Below, in pieces: positions 10,399 through 22,395 of a stretch of 64,000 nt of DNA; positions within the stretch are counted from its first letter, which is position 1; every line of letters starts with the position of its first letter. The DNA is from JAGWRA01 sp963711505 (GTDB taxonomy: Bacteria > Acidobacteriota > Vicinamibacteria > Vicinamibacterales > CAVVIG01). The notes under the pieces are model-generated. The model had not been told where the DNA came from. It saw nothing but the letters and a program-made list of their open reading frames with translations, and did no database searches. A program made the translations under genes and the position numbers. The stretch lies in the NCBI GenBank assembly GCA_963711505.1, contig CAVQEJ010000001.1:806001-870000 (forward strand), in the 5' to 3' direction.

Positions 10399-11697
10399 TC
10401 AGCCGGCGAGCGCGCGAACGGTGCTGCGGCCGGCGTAGCGGGCCTCGCGGCCGAGGGCTTCCTCGATCCGCAGCAACTGGTTGTACTTGGCGATCCGGTC
10501 GGTCCGGCTGGCCGAGCCCGTCTTGATCTGGCCCGCTCCGGTGCCGACCGCGAGGTCGGCGATCGTCGTGTCCTCCGTCTCGCCCGAGCGATGCGAGATG
10601 ACCGTCGCGTACTGCGCCTGGCGGGCCATCGCCATCGCATCGAGCGTCTCGGTGACCGTGCCGATCTGGTTCAGCTTGATGAGAATCGCGTTCGCGATCC
10701 CCTCCGAGATGCCGCGGCTCAGGATCTCCGGGTTGGTCACGAAGATGTCGTCGCCGACGATCTGCACGCGCTTGCCGAGCGCCTCGGTGAGCGTCTTCCA
10801 GCCGGCCCAGTCGTCCTCGGCGAGACCGTCCTCGAGCGAGATGATCGGATACTGGCGGATCCAGTCCTCGTACAGCTTCACCAGCTCGTCGGCGCCCTTC
10901 GAAGGTTCGCCCGACCGCTTGAAGACGTACCGCCCGTTGCCCTCCCAGAGCTCGCTGGCGGCGACGTCCATGGCGAGGCAGACCTGCTCGCCGGCCGTGT
11001 ACCCCGCCTTGGTGATCGCCTCGAGCAGCAGTTCGATCGGCTCGCGGTTCGACCGCAGGCTCGGCGCGAAGCCGCCTTCGTCGCCGACGCCGGTCGACAG
11101 CCCCTTCTTCTTGAGGATCCCCCGCAGCGCGTGGAAGATCTCCGCCCCGGCGCGCAGGGCCTCGGCAAACGAGGGCACCCCGACCGGCATCACCAGGAAT
11201 TCCTGGAAGTCGACGCTCGAATCGGCGTGCGCGCCGCCGTTCAGGAGGTTCATCATCGGCACCGGCAGCAGGCGGGCCTCGCCCGTGCCGGCCAGCGTCG
11301 CGAAATACGTGTACAGCGGCACGCCGGCGGCGCCCGCCGCCGCCCGCGCGAACGCCATCGAGACGCCGAGCAGCGCGTTGGCGCCGAGCCGACTCTTGGT
11401 CGGCGTGCCGTCGAGCGCGATGAGGGCGGCATCGAGCGTCCGCTGATCGAAGGCCTTGCCACGGACCGCCGTCGCGATCTCGCCGTTCGTGTTGGCGACC
11501 GCCCGCCGGACCCCCTTGCCGTTGTAGCGCGCCGGGTCCCCGTCGCGCAGCTCGAGTGCCTCGCGTTCGCCCGTGGACGCGCCGGACGGAACGGCGGCCC
11601 GGCCGCGCGCGCCGCTCTCGAGCACCACGTCGACTTCCACCGTCGGATTGCCGCGGGAATCCAGGATCTCCCGCCCTGTCACGCTTGTGATCTTCAC
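10399..11697 (-). CDS. eno: Enolase
   Basis: A 432-residue enolase, converting 2-phosphoglycerate to phosphoenolpyruvate. The N-terminal capping segment (VTGREILDSRGNPTVEVDV), the catalytic region and the C-terminal signature ILIKLNQIGTVTETL followed by SHRSGETED are all intact. The start is a GTG at 11695-11697 with GGAGG about 5 nt upstream; this gives the family's usual N-terminus. First gene of an eno-gpmA pair. Confidence 0.96.
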   Translation of the reverse strand: MKITSVTGREILDSRGNPTVEVDVVLESGARGRAAVPSGASTGEREALELRDGDPARYNGKGVRRAVANTNGEIATAVRGKAFDQRTLDAALIALDGTPTKSRLGANALLGVSMAFARAAAGAAGVPLYTYFATLAGTGEARLLPVPMMNLLNGGAHADSSVDFQEFLVMPVGVPSFAEALRAGAEIFHALRGILKKKGLSTGVGDEGGFAPSLRSNREPIELLLEAITKAGYTAGEQVCLAMDVAASELWEGNGRYVFKRSGEPSKGADELVKLYEDWIRQYPIISLEDGLAEDDWAGWKTLTEALGKRVQIVGDDIFVTNPEILSRGISEGIANAILIKLNQIGTVTETLDAMAMARQAQYATVISHRSGETEDTTIADLAVGTGAGQIKTGSASRTDRIAKYNQLLRIEEALGREARYAGRSTVRALAG

Positions 11698-11752
11698 GAG
11701 TCCTCCCTGCTGCAGTATCGGTCGAGCCCGTCGTCGGGCGGACGGCGGCACG

Positions 11753-13033
11753 TCACGTCGCGAGTCCGGATCGGTCGGTGTCCGCCTCGGCCCGCAACGC
11801 GTCCTCCGCAATCGGCCCGATGAGCGGTTCATCGTCGGCGGTCACGACCACGACGCCTTCCTCGGTGACCGTGTGGCGCTGCCGGTCCTCGTCGGCGTCG
11901 TAGCCGATAAGGGCGCCCCGCGGCACGACGACGTCGCGGTCGATGATCGCCCGTCGGATGCGCCCGTGCCGGCCCACCCGGACGCCCGGCATCAGGATGC
12001 ACTGGTCGATCTGGCAGAAGCTGTGCACGCGGACGTTCGGGCAGAGCACGCTGCCCGTGATGCGGCTGCCCGAGACGATGCAACCCGGGGAGATGATCGA
12101 ATCGATCGCCTGGCCGCAGCGCCGGCCTTCGTCGGCGAAGACGAACTTGGCGGGCGGCGCCTGCGGCTGGTAGGTGCGCAGCGGCCAGTCCGGATCGTAC
12201 AGGTTGAATTCCGGATTGATGTGGCAGAGATCCATGCTGGCTTCGAAGTAGGCGTCGATCGTGCCGATGTCCCGCCAGTACTTCGCGGCCTTCTTGTTCT
12301 CGTCCTGGAAGCGGTACGAGTGGACCGGCACGCGGGCGAGCAGGGCCGGAATGATGTCCCGCCCGAAATCGTGCTGCGTCGGCTGGCGAGCATCCTCTTC
12401 CAGCGCCTGGATCAGCACGTCGGTGTTGAAGATGTAGACGCCCATCGAGGCGAGCGCGAACCCGGGCGCGTCAGGGATCGGCGCCGGATCCCGCGGCTTC
12501 TCCTGGAAGCCGACGACGCGCTCGTTCTCGTCGACCGCCACCACCCCGAAGCGCGTCGCCTGCTGGACCGGCACCTCGATCGACGCCAGCGTGACCGCCG
12601 CGTCCCGCTCCTTGTGGAAGCGGAGCATCCGGGCGTAGTCCATCTTGTAGACGTGGTCGCCGGCCAGGACGATGACATGGCTCGGGCGCTCGGGTGCCAC
12701 CGAATACAGGTTCTGGTACACGGCGTCAGCCGTGCCCAGATACCAGTGTTCGCCGATCCGCTTCTGGGGAGACAGGATTTCGATGAACTCGCCGAGCTCC
12801 TCGGAGACGACGTTCCATCCCATGCGGACGTGGCGGGTCAGGGAGAGCGCCTTGTACTGGGTGACGATGAAAATCCGGCGAATGCCCGAATTGATGCAGT
12901 TGCTGAGGGAGAAATCGATGATCCGGTAGGGCCCGCCGAAGTAGACCGCGGGTTTCGCCCGATCTTTGGTCAGGGGATACAGGCGTTCGCCCGTCCCGCC
13001 TGCCAGCACGACTGCCAGGGTATCGAGCATCAT
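11753..13033 (-). CDS. glgC: Glucose-1-phosphate adenylyltransferase (ADP-glucose pyrophosphorylase)
   Basis: A 426-residue enzyme making ADP-glucose from glucose-1-phosphate and ATP for glycogen synthesis. It shows the nucleotidyltransferase loop VLAGGTGERLYPLT, the fructose-bisphosphate/substrate-site region GGPYRIIDFSLSN, GTADAVYQN and a C-terminal left-handed beta-helix of hexapeptide-like repeats ending in ALIGYDADEDRQ. Length is normal. It lies 56 nt upstream of eno on the same strand and may lead a glgC-eno-gpmA transcript. Divergent from the secreted protein at 13313. Confidence 0.94.
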   Translation of the reverse strand: MMLDTLAVVLAGGTGERLYPLTKDRAKPAVYFGGPYRIIDFSLSNCINSGIRRIFIVTQYKALSLTRHVRMGWNVVSEELGEFIEILSPQKRIGEHWYLGTADAVYQNLYSVAPERPSHVIVLAGDHVYKMDYARMLRFHKERDAAVTLASIEVPVQQATRFGVVAVDENERVVGFQEKPRDPAPIPDAPGFALASMGVYIFNTDVLIQALEEDARQPTQHDFGRDIIPALLARVPVHSYRFQDENKKAAKYWRDIGTIDAYFEASMDLCHINPEFNLYDPDWPLRTYQPQAPPAKFVFADEGRRCGQAIDSIISPGCIVSGSRITGSVLCPNVRVHSFCQIDQCILMPGVRVGRHGRIRRAIIDRDVVVPRGALIGYDADEDRQRHTVTEEGVVVVTADDEPLIGPIAEDALRAEADTDRSGLAT

Positions 13034-13239
13034 GGGGCCCTGTGATCAACCGGCCCGGTGGTCGTCGGGCCCGCGAAATTCGCCGCCAGGTAGTGGGCGG
13101 GAGCCGCGACGGGGTCACCGGCCAGGGTGACAGGCGGCGTACAAAACAGCGATCCGCCGAAAGAATTTCGATGATAGCATACGCCCCCGGCAGGCTGCGG
13201 ATGGGCTGGGGGCCGGTGGCTGGAAGACGCAGCAACGGT

Positions 13240-13268
13240 TTGACTTGCCGATCGGGGCCTTCTATAGT
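13240..13268 (+). promoter_or_regulatory. Sigma-70-type promoter for the secreted protein at 13313
   Basis: TTGACT at 13240-13245 and TATAGT at 13263-13268 with a 17-nt spacer. The expected start of transcription is near 13275, about 38 nt before the chosen ATG. The rest of the 13034-13239 gap holds the divergent glgC leader, and I see nothing else in it. Confidence 0.72.
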
Positions 13269-13312
13269 TGTAGGATTCAGTTTCACGCAATCTTCTTGGG
13301 GGAATGTGTTCT

Positions 13313-14356
13313 ATGCAGAGTTGGCGTCGGTCGATGGTGGTACTGTCCGCCACGGCTTTCCTGGTCGGCGCGATGTTGAGCAGCACGGTGCTGGCCCAGC
13401 AGAGCAAGGAAGACAAGAAGCGCAGCAAGCAGGAGAAGAAGGAAGTCCAGACGCTGGTCAAGCTCGTCGATGGCGTCATGGGCGGCCAGCCGGCCCCGTC
13501 GGACTTCGGCATCAGCTGGCACAACAACTTCATGAAGGCGACCGAGGGGAAGACCTACGTCCCCTTCACGTTGTCGATTGACGCCTCCAAGCTGACGTCC
13601 AACCCGGCGATGACGATGTACCTGCGTGTCGTCTCGAAGGCGGCCGAGACCGCGACCGACGAGAAGGACAAGAAGAAGAAGGACGAGTACCCCTTCGAGG
13701 ACGTCCACTTCTTCACGGTCCAGGCGCCGTCGGAGGGCGGAGCGTTCGAGATGAGCCGTGCGTTCGCCGTTCCCGCGGGCGACTACGACGTGTACATCGC
13801 GATGCAGCAGGAGGAGAAGAAGGGCGACAAGTCGCCGCTTCTGACCTCCGTGTTCCACCAGGCCGTGTCGGTCCCCGACATGTGGAACAGCGGGCTGACG
13901 ACCAGCAGCGTGATCCTGACCAAGCGGGTCGAACGGCTGTCGGCGCCGCCGTCGCCCGACGAGCAGGCCGATCACCCGTACCTCATCGGCAACGCCCAGA
14001 TCGTTCCAGAGGTCACGACGACGCTGAAGAAGAGCGGGCAGCTCTCGCTCGTCTTCATGGTCTACAACACCGGCATCGACGCCAACACGAAGAAGCCGGA
14101 CGTGACGGTGGAGTACGAGTTCTACCAGAAGACCGCCGACGGCGAGAAGTTCTTCAACAAGACCAGCCCGCAGGTGTTCAATGCCCAGACGCTGCCGCCG
14201 CAGTTCGATCCGGCGGCCGGGCACCAGATCGTCGCGGGCCAGACCATCCCGCTGGCCACCTTCCCGACGGGCGGCTACCGTCTCGCGATCAAGGTGACCG
14301 ACAAGACGTCCGGCAAGACCATCGCGCGCGATGTGAACTTCACCGTCGTTTCGTAA
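13313..14356 (+). CDS. Secreted protein of unknown function
   Basis: About 347 residues. The N-terminus (MQSWRRSMVVLSATAFLVG...) is a clear Sec signal peptide, cleaved around STVLAQQ. A Lys/Glu-rich stretch follows, then beta-rich sequence with a second Lys-rich island near residue 120. The C-terminal third (VYNTGIDANTKKPDVTVEY, then PLATFPTGGYRLAIKVTD) resembles Ig-like beta modules that I associate with VWFA-related and GWxTD-type acidobacterial secreted proteins; that is recall, not a search. An ATG 9 nt upstream is too close to the GGGGG ribosome-binding site (1 nt), so the second ATG is preferred. A TonB-receptor-like gene follows 67 nt later. Confidence 0.78.
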   Translation: MQSWRRSMVVLSATAFLVGAMLSSTVLAQQSKEDKKRSKQEKKEVQTLVKLVDGVMGGQPAPSDFGISWHNNFMKATEGKTYVPFTLSIDASKLTSNPAMTMYLRVVSKAAETATDEKDKKKKDEYPFEDVHFFTVQAPSEGGAFEMSRAFAVPAGDYDVYIAMQQEEKKGDKSPLLTSVFHQAVSVPDMWNSGLTTSSVILTKRVERLSAPPSPDEQADHPYLIGNAQIVPEVTTTLKKSGQLSLVFMVYNTGIDANTKKPDVTVEYEFYQKTADGEKFFNKTSPQVFNAQTLPPQFDPAAGHQIVAGQTIPLATFPTGGYRLAIKVTDKTSGKTIARDVNFTVVS

Positions 14357-14423
14357 GGATTCGCGGCCGGGTCCGCTGGTTCGTCCGGACCGGCGGATCC
14401 GGCGGCTGAAAGCGAAGCGCAGT

Positions 14424-16329
14424 ATGACTGGCCTGCACAAGCTGAGACTGGTCGCGGCGGTGGCGATCGGCAGTTTCGTGGCGGTGAGCGCGTCGGCAGC
14501 GACCGGGGCGCGCCCGACAGCCGGCCGGTCGGCCGAAGGGGCCGCCGCCGACGGCCAGACGGTCACATACGGCGCCATCGAAGGCGTGGTCGTCGACGAC
14601 CACGGACAGCCGCTCGGCGGTGCGGTCGTGTCGGCCATCGGGCCGACCGCGGCGCTGGCCGTCACCGACGGCACCGGACACTTCGTCCTCGACGAGCTGC
14701 CGTCCGGCAGCTACCAGTTGCGGGCCCGGAAGCTCGGGCGCAGCCCCTCCGACAATCTCACGGTCGATTCTCGAGGCACACGCCCGTGTCCGTGCGCGGC
14801 TGGCGCTCACCGGCCCGACGCCGGCCCCCGGCGCCCCCACCAGCGAAGTGCAGTACCCCATTCTGGCGGCCGGCTTCGCGCCGCTGCCGGAAGAGGCCGA
14901 CCCGGACGGGCAGGCCGGCTCGGCCGGCGAGACCGCCTGGCGGTTGCGTCATCTCCGTCGGAGCGTTCTGAAGGATGCCGAGGGCCAGGTGACCGCGGTG
15001 GCCGATGCCAGCGGGCCGGACAGCCCGAAGGGCATCGAAGCCTTCCTCGATCAGTCGCCCCTCGCCGGGCGCACGGCGGGCATGCTCGACGACCTGTCGG
15101 GGCAGATCAACCTGCTCACCGTGGGATCGTTCGACAACCCGCAACAGATCTTCTCCGCCGACGGCTTCTCCCACGGCGTGGCGTATCTGTCCATCCATTC
15201 CTCGCCGGCCGGGCGCAGCGCCTGGAGCGTGCGGGGGGCGATGACGGAAGGGGATTTCGCCTCCTGGGTTCTGTCGGGGGCCTACGTGGCCCAGGCCGGC
15301 GATCACCATCGCTACGAAGTCGGCATGTTCTACGGCGCCCAGCGCCCCGATCGCAGCAGCGCCCTTGCGACGAGCCAGCTGCTCGAAGGCGGTCGGAATA
15401 TCGGCAGCGTCCACGGTGACGATCTGTGGACCGTGTCACCGCATGTCGCCCTCGCGTACGGCGCCGACTACGTCCGGTACGACTATGCCGGCGGCCGCGG
15501 CCTGCTCGACCCGCGAGCCACGCTCACGCTGACGCCCGGCGCCGGCGGCTTCCGGATCCGCGCGACGGCGTCACGGCATTCGCTGGCGCCCGGATCGGAA
15601 GAGTTGATGATGCCGACGCCCGACGGCGTCTGGCTCCCGCCGCAACATGCGTTCGCCGTGCTCGCGCCCGACGGGCAGCTGAAGCCCGAACGGACCCGGC
15701 AGTACCAGGTCGGCATCGAGCACGACATGGGCGAGGCGTCGACCATCGGCGTCGAGGCCTTCTACCAGCAGGTCGACGACCAGTTCGTCACGCTGTTCGG
15801 GCTGGGACAGACCGCCGCCACCGAGGCCACCCGCTACTTCGTGGCCGATAGCGGCAACGTGACGGCACGCGGCTGGCGCGTCCACGTGGCCCACGCCATC
15901 ACCCACCGTGTCCGCGGCACCGTCGACTACACGATCAGCACGGCCGAATGGGTGCCCGGCGCCGACGCGTCGATTCTGTCCAGCGTGTCGCCGGCGGCCG
16001 CGCGGCAGGGGACCGAGCACCTGCAGGATCTGTCGACGTCGCTCGAGACCGACATCCCGGAAACGGCCACGCGGGTCCTGATGCTCTATCGCATCAATAC
16101 CGGCTTCGCCGATCGCCGGAGCAGCGGGCAGCCGGGCCTGGGCTATCGGTTCGACGTCCGCGTCACCCAGGGACTGCCGTTCCTCGATTTCAGCGGCACG
16201 CAGTGGCAGGCGCTCGTGGCCGTCCGGAACTTCTTCCGGGACTCGACCGTGGGCGGTTCCACCTATGACGAACTGCTCGTCATCCGGCCTCCGAAGCGGA
16301 TCGTGGGCGGCATCATGCTCCGTTTCTGA
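14424..16329 (+). CDS. TonB-dependent-receptor-like outer-membrane protein, frameshifted
   Basis: The first frame encodes a signal peptide (to about residue 25) and a carboxypeptidase-regulatory-like domain (GAIEGVVVDDHGQPLGG ... SYQLRARKLG). The second frame continues from roughly 14770 to 16329 with ~520 residues of amphipathic strands typical of a 16- to 22-stranded barrel, ending in Phe (GGIMLRF) as outer-membrane proteins do. The switch falls between about 14740 and 14800 and needs a net removal of one base; 634 residues result. I see no convincing TonB box or full plug domain, so it may be a reduced receptor. The substrate is unknown. Confidence 0.72.
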
Positions 16330-16363
16330 GGGCCCCGATGACGTGCGGCGGTTGGGAAGACCA

Positions 16364-16394
16364 GGGAAGCCGAACGACCGGCTTCCCTTTTTTT
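16364..16394 (+). terminator. Rho-independent terminator after the receptor-like gene
   Basis: Stem GGGAAGCCG (16364-16372) pairs with CGGCTTCCC (16379-16387) around a 6-nt loop and is followed by seven T. The next ~130 nt are unusually AT-rich and contain the sigma-54 promoter. Confidence 0.88.
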
Positions 16395-16526
16395 GCAGCC
16401 TTTTTCAGCGTCCGAAATTATGGACCAATCGTCCCGTTTATTGGATTATCTGGAAATGTCATTTCGGATCAAACATGTAAACATCGCTAATACAAAGACT
16501 TAGCTTGTGTCTTTCAGGCTCTTCAG

Positions 16527-16542
16527 TGGTATGTTCTTTGCA
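16527..16542 (+). promoter_or_regulatory. Sigma-54 (RpoN) promoter for the histidine kinase operon
   Basis: TGGTATG-TTCT-TTGCA fits the -24/-12 consensus TGGYRYR-N4-TTGCW, with GG (16528-16529) and GC (16540-16541) exactly 10 nt apart. Transcription would begin near 16553, about 19 nt before the ATG at 16572. The second gene downstream is itself a sigma-54 activator, so autoregulation is plausible. Confidence 0.65.
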
Positions 16543-16571
16543 AAATTGATCGACTCGATTTGGCGGACCAG

Positions 16572-19509
16572 ATGAGTCATATGGCCAGCAGCTCTCCCGC
16601 ACGCGCCATGCCGGTGGCAGGTGTGCCACGGCGGCACCCGTGGGAGCAGACTGCGCTGACCCTGGCTCTGGTCGCCGTGCTGCTGGCCCTCGGCGCGGCC
16701 AACGTGCTCGTGCGCGCCCGCGTGCACGACGTCGAGGACGGCGTTCTGTGGGTGGCCGGGCAGCAGGGGGTGACGGCGTCGGCGGTGGCGCCCGACTCGC
16801 CGGCCTCGGATGCCGGGGTGCGGGCAGGTGACGTGCTGCTGGCCATCGACGGCCGGCCGGTGTCCCAGCCGGGCGACGTGCTGAACGTGCTGCGGCAGAG
16901 CACGGACGCGACGCCGCTGCACTACACGCTGCTCCGGCTCGGCCAGGCCCGGCTGGTGCAGATCGGCCTGCAGCCGGTGCCTCGCGGCAACGTTCCGGTC
17001 TACTTCGCGCTCGCCTTCGTCGGGATGCTTCACGCTGCTGGTTGGAGCCTCGGTGCGTCTCCGCCGGCCCTTCGATCAGGCCACGCTCCACTTCTTCTGG
17101 CTCTGCGTCGCCTTCTTCGGCGTCTTCACCTTTTCCTTCAGCGGCTCGCTCAATCAGCTCGACTGGATCTTCTACTGGGCTGACGACGTGGCGATGTTGC
17201 TGCTGCCGCCGCTCTTCCTGCACTTCACGCTGGTCTTCCCGGAGCGCCGCGCCCGGTCGTGGACGCGTCTGAAGGCGATGACGGCGCTGGTGCCGCTGTT
17301 CTACGCGCCGGCGTTCGCGCTCGGCGTGGCCCGCATGCTCGCGGTGGCGCGGGCGACCGACAACGAGCGGCTGTTCACGGGCACGATGTCGAACATCGAT
17401 CGCGGGGAGCTGGTGTACCTCGCGGTCTGCTTCCTCGCCGGGCTCGCCGTCCTGGTGCAGGCCCGGCGGCAGCCGCTGTCGGGGACGGCCCGTCGGCAGC
17501 TCCGCTGGATCCTCTGGGGCACGGCGCTCGGGGCCGGTCCCTTCGCGGTGATGTACGCGCTGCCCTGGGCCTTCGGCTTCAATCCGCCCGTCATCATCCA
17601 GCTCACGGCGATTCCGCTCGGGCTGCTGCCGCTGACCTTCGCGTCGGCCATCGTGCGGTACCGCCTGATGGACGTCGAGGTCATCATCAAGCGCGGCCTC
17701 GTCTACACGGCGGTGGTCTCCGCGATCGTCGCCATCTATGCGGTCCTCCTGCGGGTCGCGACGCAGTACCTGGCCACCGATGCGGCCCAGCACAACTCGG
17801 TCATCGCGCTGCTCGCGACCCTGGTCGTGGTGCTGCTGGCGCGCCCCGTCAAGAGCGCGATGCAGGACACCCTCGACCGGATGTTCTATCGCGATCGCTA
17901 CGACTACCGCCGCGCCCTCGTCGGCTTCGCGCGCGACCTCAACAGCGACCTCGACCTGGATCGCCTGAGCGCCCGGCTGGTCACCCGCGTCATGGAGACG
18001 CTCGAGGTGGACCGGATGGCGCTGATGCTGGGCGACGAGCACTCGGACGAGTTCCTGCCGATCGGCGTGTCGGGCTTCCCGGGCGGCACGCCGGCGCTCG
18101 CGCGGCAGTCGGGCATCGGCGGCCGGCTGGAGCGCGGTGCGACCGTCGCGCTCGACGACCCGCTGGCGGCGGCCCGCTTCAGCGCCGAGGAGATCGAGTT
18201 CTGGCGCGACACGGGCATCTACTACTTCGTCCCCTGCGTCTTCAAGGAAAACGCGATCGCCGTGCTCGCCCTCGGCCGGAAGGGGAGCGGCGAGCCGCTC
18301 AACAGCGAGGACATGGCGCTGTTGACGGCGGTGGCCGGCCAGGTGGCCACCGCGCTCGAGAACGGCCGCCTGTACCGCCAGCTGCAGATGAAGGCCGACG
18401 AGCTCGACCGGATGCGGGAGTTCAACGAGAACATCCTCGAGTCGCTCGACGACGGGCTGGTCGTGCTGGACGTCGGGGAGCGGATCGTCCGGTGGAATCG
18501 CGCGCTCGAGCAGCTGTGCGGGCTGTCGCGGGCGCAGGCGGTCAACCGCCGGCTCGATGAGGTGTTCGAGCCGACCTTCGTCGAAGCGCTGCGCGGAGCG
18601 TGGCGGGAGAACCCGGGCGGCGCCGCGCTCTATCGCGTCCCGCTGGCCCGTCCCGGCGGCGGCGAGCGGCTGCTGCTGAACGTGACGATTGTCCCGCTGC
18701 AGGCGCCGGGCGCCGGTGGCGTGGTGACGGCGGGCACCATCGCGCTCTTCGAGGACATCTCGGGACGCGTGCGGCTCGAGGAGCAGCTGCAGATCTCCGA
18801 GAAGATGGCCTCGATCGGTCTGCTGGCCGCCGGCGTCGCCCACGAGGTGAACACGCCGCTGACGGGCATCTCCAGCTTCACGCAGATGCTGCTGAAGGGG
18901 GCCGACCCGTCGGACCCGAAGACGCGCGTCCTGGAGAAGATCGAGCGGCAGACGTTCCGCGCCGCGAAGATCGTCAACGGGCTGCTGAACCTGTCGCGCC
19001 CGGCCGGCGCCGGCGGCAGCGAGTTCGGTCCGGTCGACGTGCACGAGGTCATCGCCGACGTGCTGTCGCTGCTGGAGCACCAGCTCGAGGTCGGCAGCAT
19101 CAAGGTGCGGCGCGAGCTGCTGGCGGCGCCGTCGGTGGTCCGCGCCATCGAGCATCAGCTCCAGCAGGTGTTCCTGAACCTGTTCATGAACGCCCGCGAT
19201 GCCATGCCGAAGGGCGGCTGGCTGTCGGTGAGCACGCGCGTCGACGGCAGGCGGCTGGTCATCGAGGTCGGTGATACCGGCTCGGGGATTCCGGCGGAGC
19301 ACCTGGCGCGCATCTACGACCCGTTCTTCTCCACCAAGGTCATCGGGCAGGGAACGGGACTCGGGCTGTCGATTACCTATGGCATCGTCCGCGAGCACGA
19401 GGGCGCGATTCAGTGTGACAGTGTCGTGGGACAGGGAACGCGCTTCGCCCTGACGCTGCCGCTCGCGGCGGCGGCGTCGGCGCAGTGGTCCAGCCGGGCC
19501 GCGAATTGA
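16572..19509 (+). CDS. Membrane sensor histidine kinase with PDZ, GAF and PAS domains, frameshifted
   Basis: Restoring one base near 17029 (where an extra C precedes TTCACG) gives a 978-residue kinase. In order: one membrane helix, an extracytoplasmic PDZ domain (GVTASAVAPDSPASDAGVRA ... DVLLAIDG), a multi-helix membrane region to about residue 425, a GAF domain, a PAS domain (SLDDGLVVLDVGERIVRWN), HisKA with phospho-acceptor His in AAGVAHEVNTPLTG near residue 757, and HATPase with N-box NLFMNARDAMP, DTGSGIP and GTGLGLSITYG. It probably phosphorylates the NtrC-type regulator 59 nt downstream. A PDZ module suggests sensing of unfolded or cleaved envelope proteins or peptides; that is inference. 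Confidence 0.82.
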
Positions 19510-19568
19510 CGGCTGTCGGCAATCGTATCAAGGGCAAGAGGTTCGGAACTTGAAAGACACCAGGCGGA

Positions 19569-21062
<1,494 letters not shown>

Positions 21063-21077
21063 TCGTCGGGCGCTGGC

Positions 21078-22356
21078 TCACCGCCGGCTGCGGATCTTCG
21101 CGAACATCCGATCGTACTTGCCCAGGATGACGTCCCACCGGTAGTTCCGCCGCACGTACTGGCGGCCGTTCCGCCCCAGGGCCGCCCGCAGCGGCTCGTC
21201 GGCCATCAGCAGGTTCAGGCACGCGATGAACTCGTCGCGGTCGGCGTAGAACAGCCCGGCATTGCTGCGCAGGCAGTGATCCACCAGCACCTCGCTGCGC
21301 GCGTTGGCCAGCACCGGCGTCCCCACCGCGAACGCCTCGAGCGCCAGCAGTGAAAGGCTCTCGTAGGGGGACGGCACGATGACCACCGTGGCGGCCTCGA
21401 GCGCCTGGAGCCGTTCGCGTTCCGACAGCAGCCCGGCGAACCGGATGAACGGCTCCTCGGGCAGCTTCATCAGCTTGACGCCCATCAGCGCGAGCGTGGC
21501 GTCGCCCCCCTGCGAGACGTAGGAGCTGAAGGTACTCGATCAGCTCCTCGCAGCCCTTGCCGGGATCGATGCGTCCGCCGTACAGGGCCAGCGGGCCGTG
21601 CAGCCGGTGACGGCGGCGGAAGACCGCGCCGCGGGCCGACAGATGCGACGGAAACCGTCCCGACTCGGTCTCGGGGGCCGCCTCCTCGTCGCCCTCCTCC
21701 GGCGCCGGCCGCGCCGTCACGCCAGGCTTGTACGGCTGCGACTGGTGCGGCAGGTCGACGCCGCAGCCGACGGTCTCCTCGGCCATCGCCCGGATGGAGA
21801 AGTTCGTCGTGAGGAACCGGCGCTCGACCTCCGTGTTGTAGGCGATGGCCGCCGGCAGCTTGAACAGGTCCTGATAGATCTCCAGGCGGATGGCCGGCTC
21901 GTCGTGCGCGGTCGGCACGAGCAGGCTGCGGGCGGGATCGATCTCGAGTCCCAGCACCGTGGGGGCGTACAGGTACGTGAAGAAGATCAGGATGTCGTAC
22001 GATCCGTGGTTGCGCTTCAGGTACTCGATCAGCGCCGGACACCAGGGCCCCTGCTGTTTCAGCCAGTCGAGCTCTTCGGCGCGGCTGTGCGGACTGTTGA
22101 AGATCCAGTTGGAGTACCGGTTGAACGACTGAAGATCGCGGGTCTGCGCGTTCGCGAAGCGCCGGACCGTGACCCCTTTGACGCGGTCGGCGCCTTCCGG
22201 GTACTCGTTCTGCCAGGTGATGTAGTCACGGGCACAGGTGGTCAGGACCTCGACGTCGTGCCGTTGCGCGAGCCGCTCGGCGATGAGCCGGCAGTGATAT
22301 TCGGATCCGCCGAGAATCTCCGTGCCGTACCGCTGGATGACGAAGGCAATCTTCAC
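21078..22356 (-). CDS. Glycosyltransferase, GT4-like (type A), frameshifted
   Basis: Begins MKIAFVIQRYGTEILGGSEYH, a GT-B N-terminal domain. After removing one base near 21531 (GTAC followed by an extra C, reading on the minus strand) the frame passes into VKLMKLPEEPFIRFAGLLS and the GT4 donor-site region VPSPYESLSLLALEAFAVG, giving 425 residues. The N-terminal domain is a close paralogue of the gene at 24818 (shared ...DVEVLTTCARDY...). Last gene of a minus-strand glycosyltransferase cluster, convergent with the NtrC-type regulator. Confidence 0.82.
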
Positions 22357-22395
22357 AGATGTCTCTCGATCTCCGGGCCGTGGGCCCTCAGGCGC

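Noticed and set aside
16459..19398. 979-codon open frame antisense to the histidine kinase
   Set aside because: Composition is Arg/Glu/His-rich mirror sequence without motifs; the plus-strand kinase is unambiguous.
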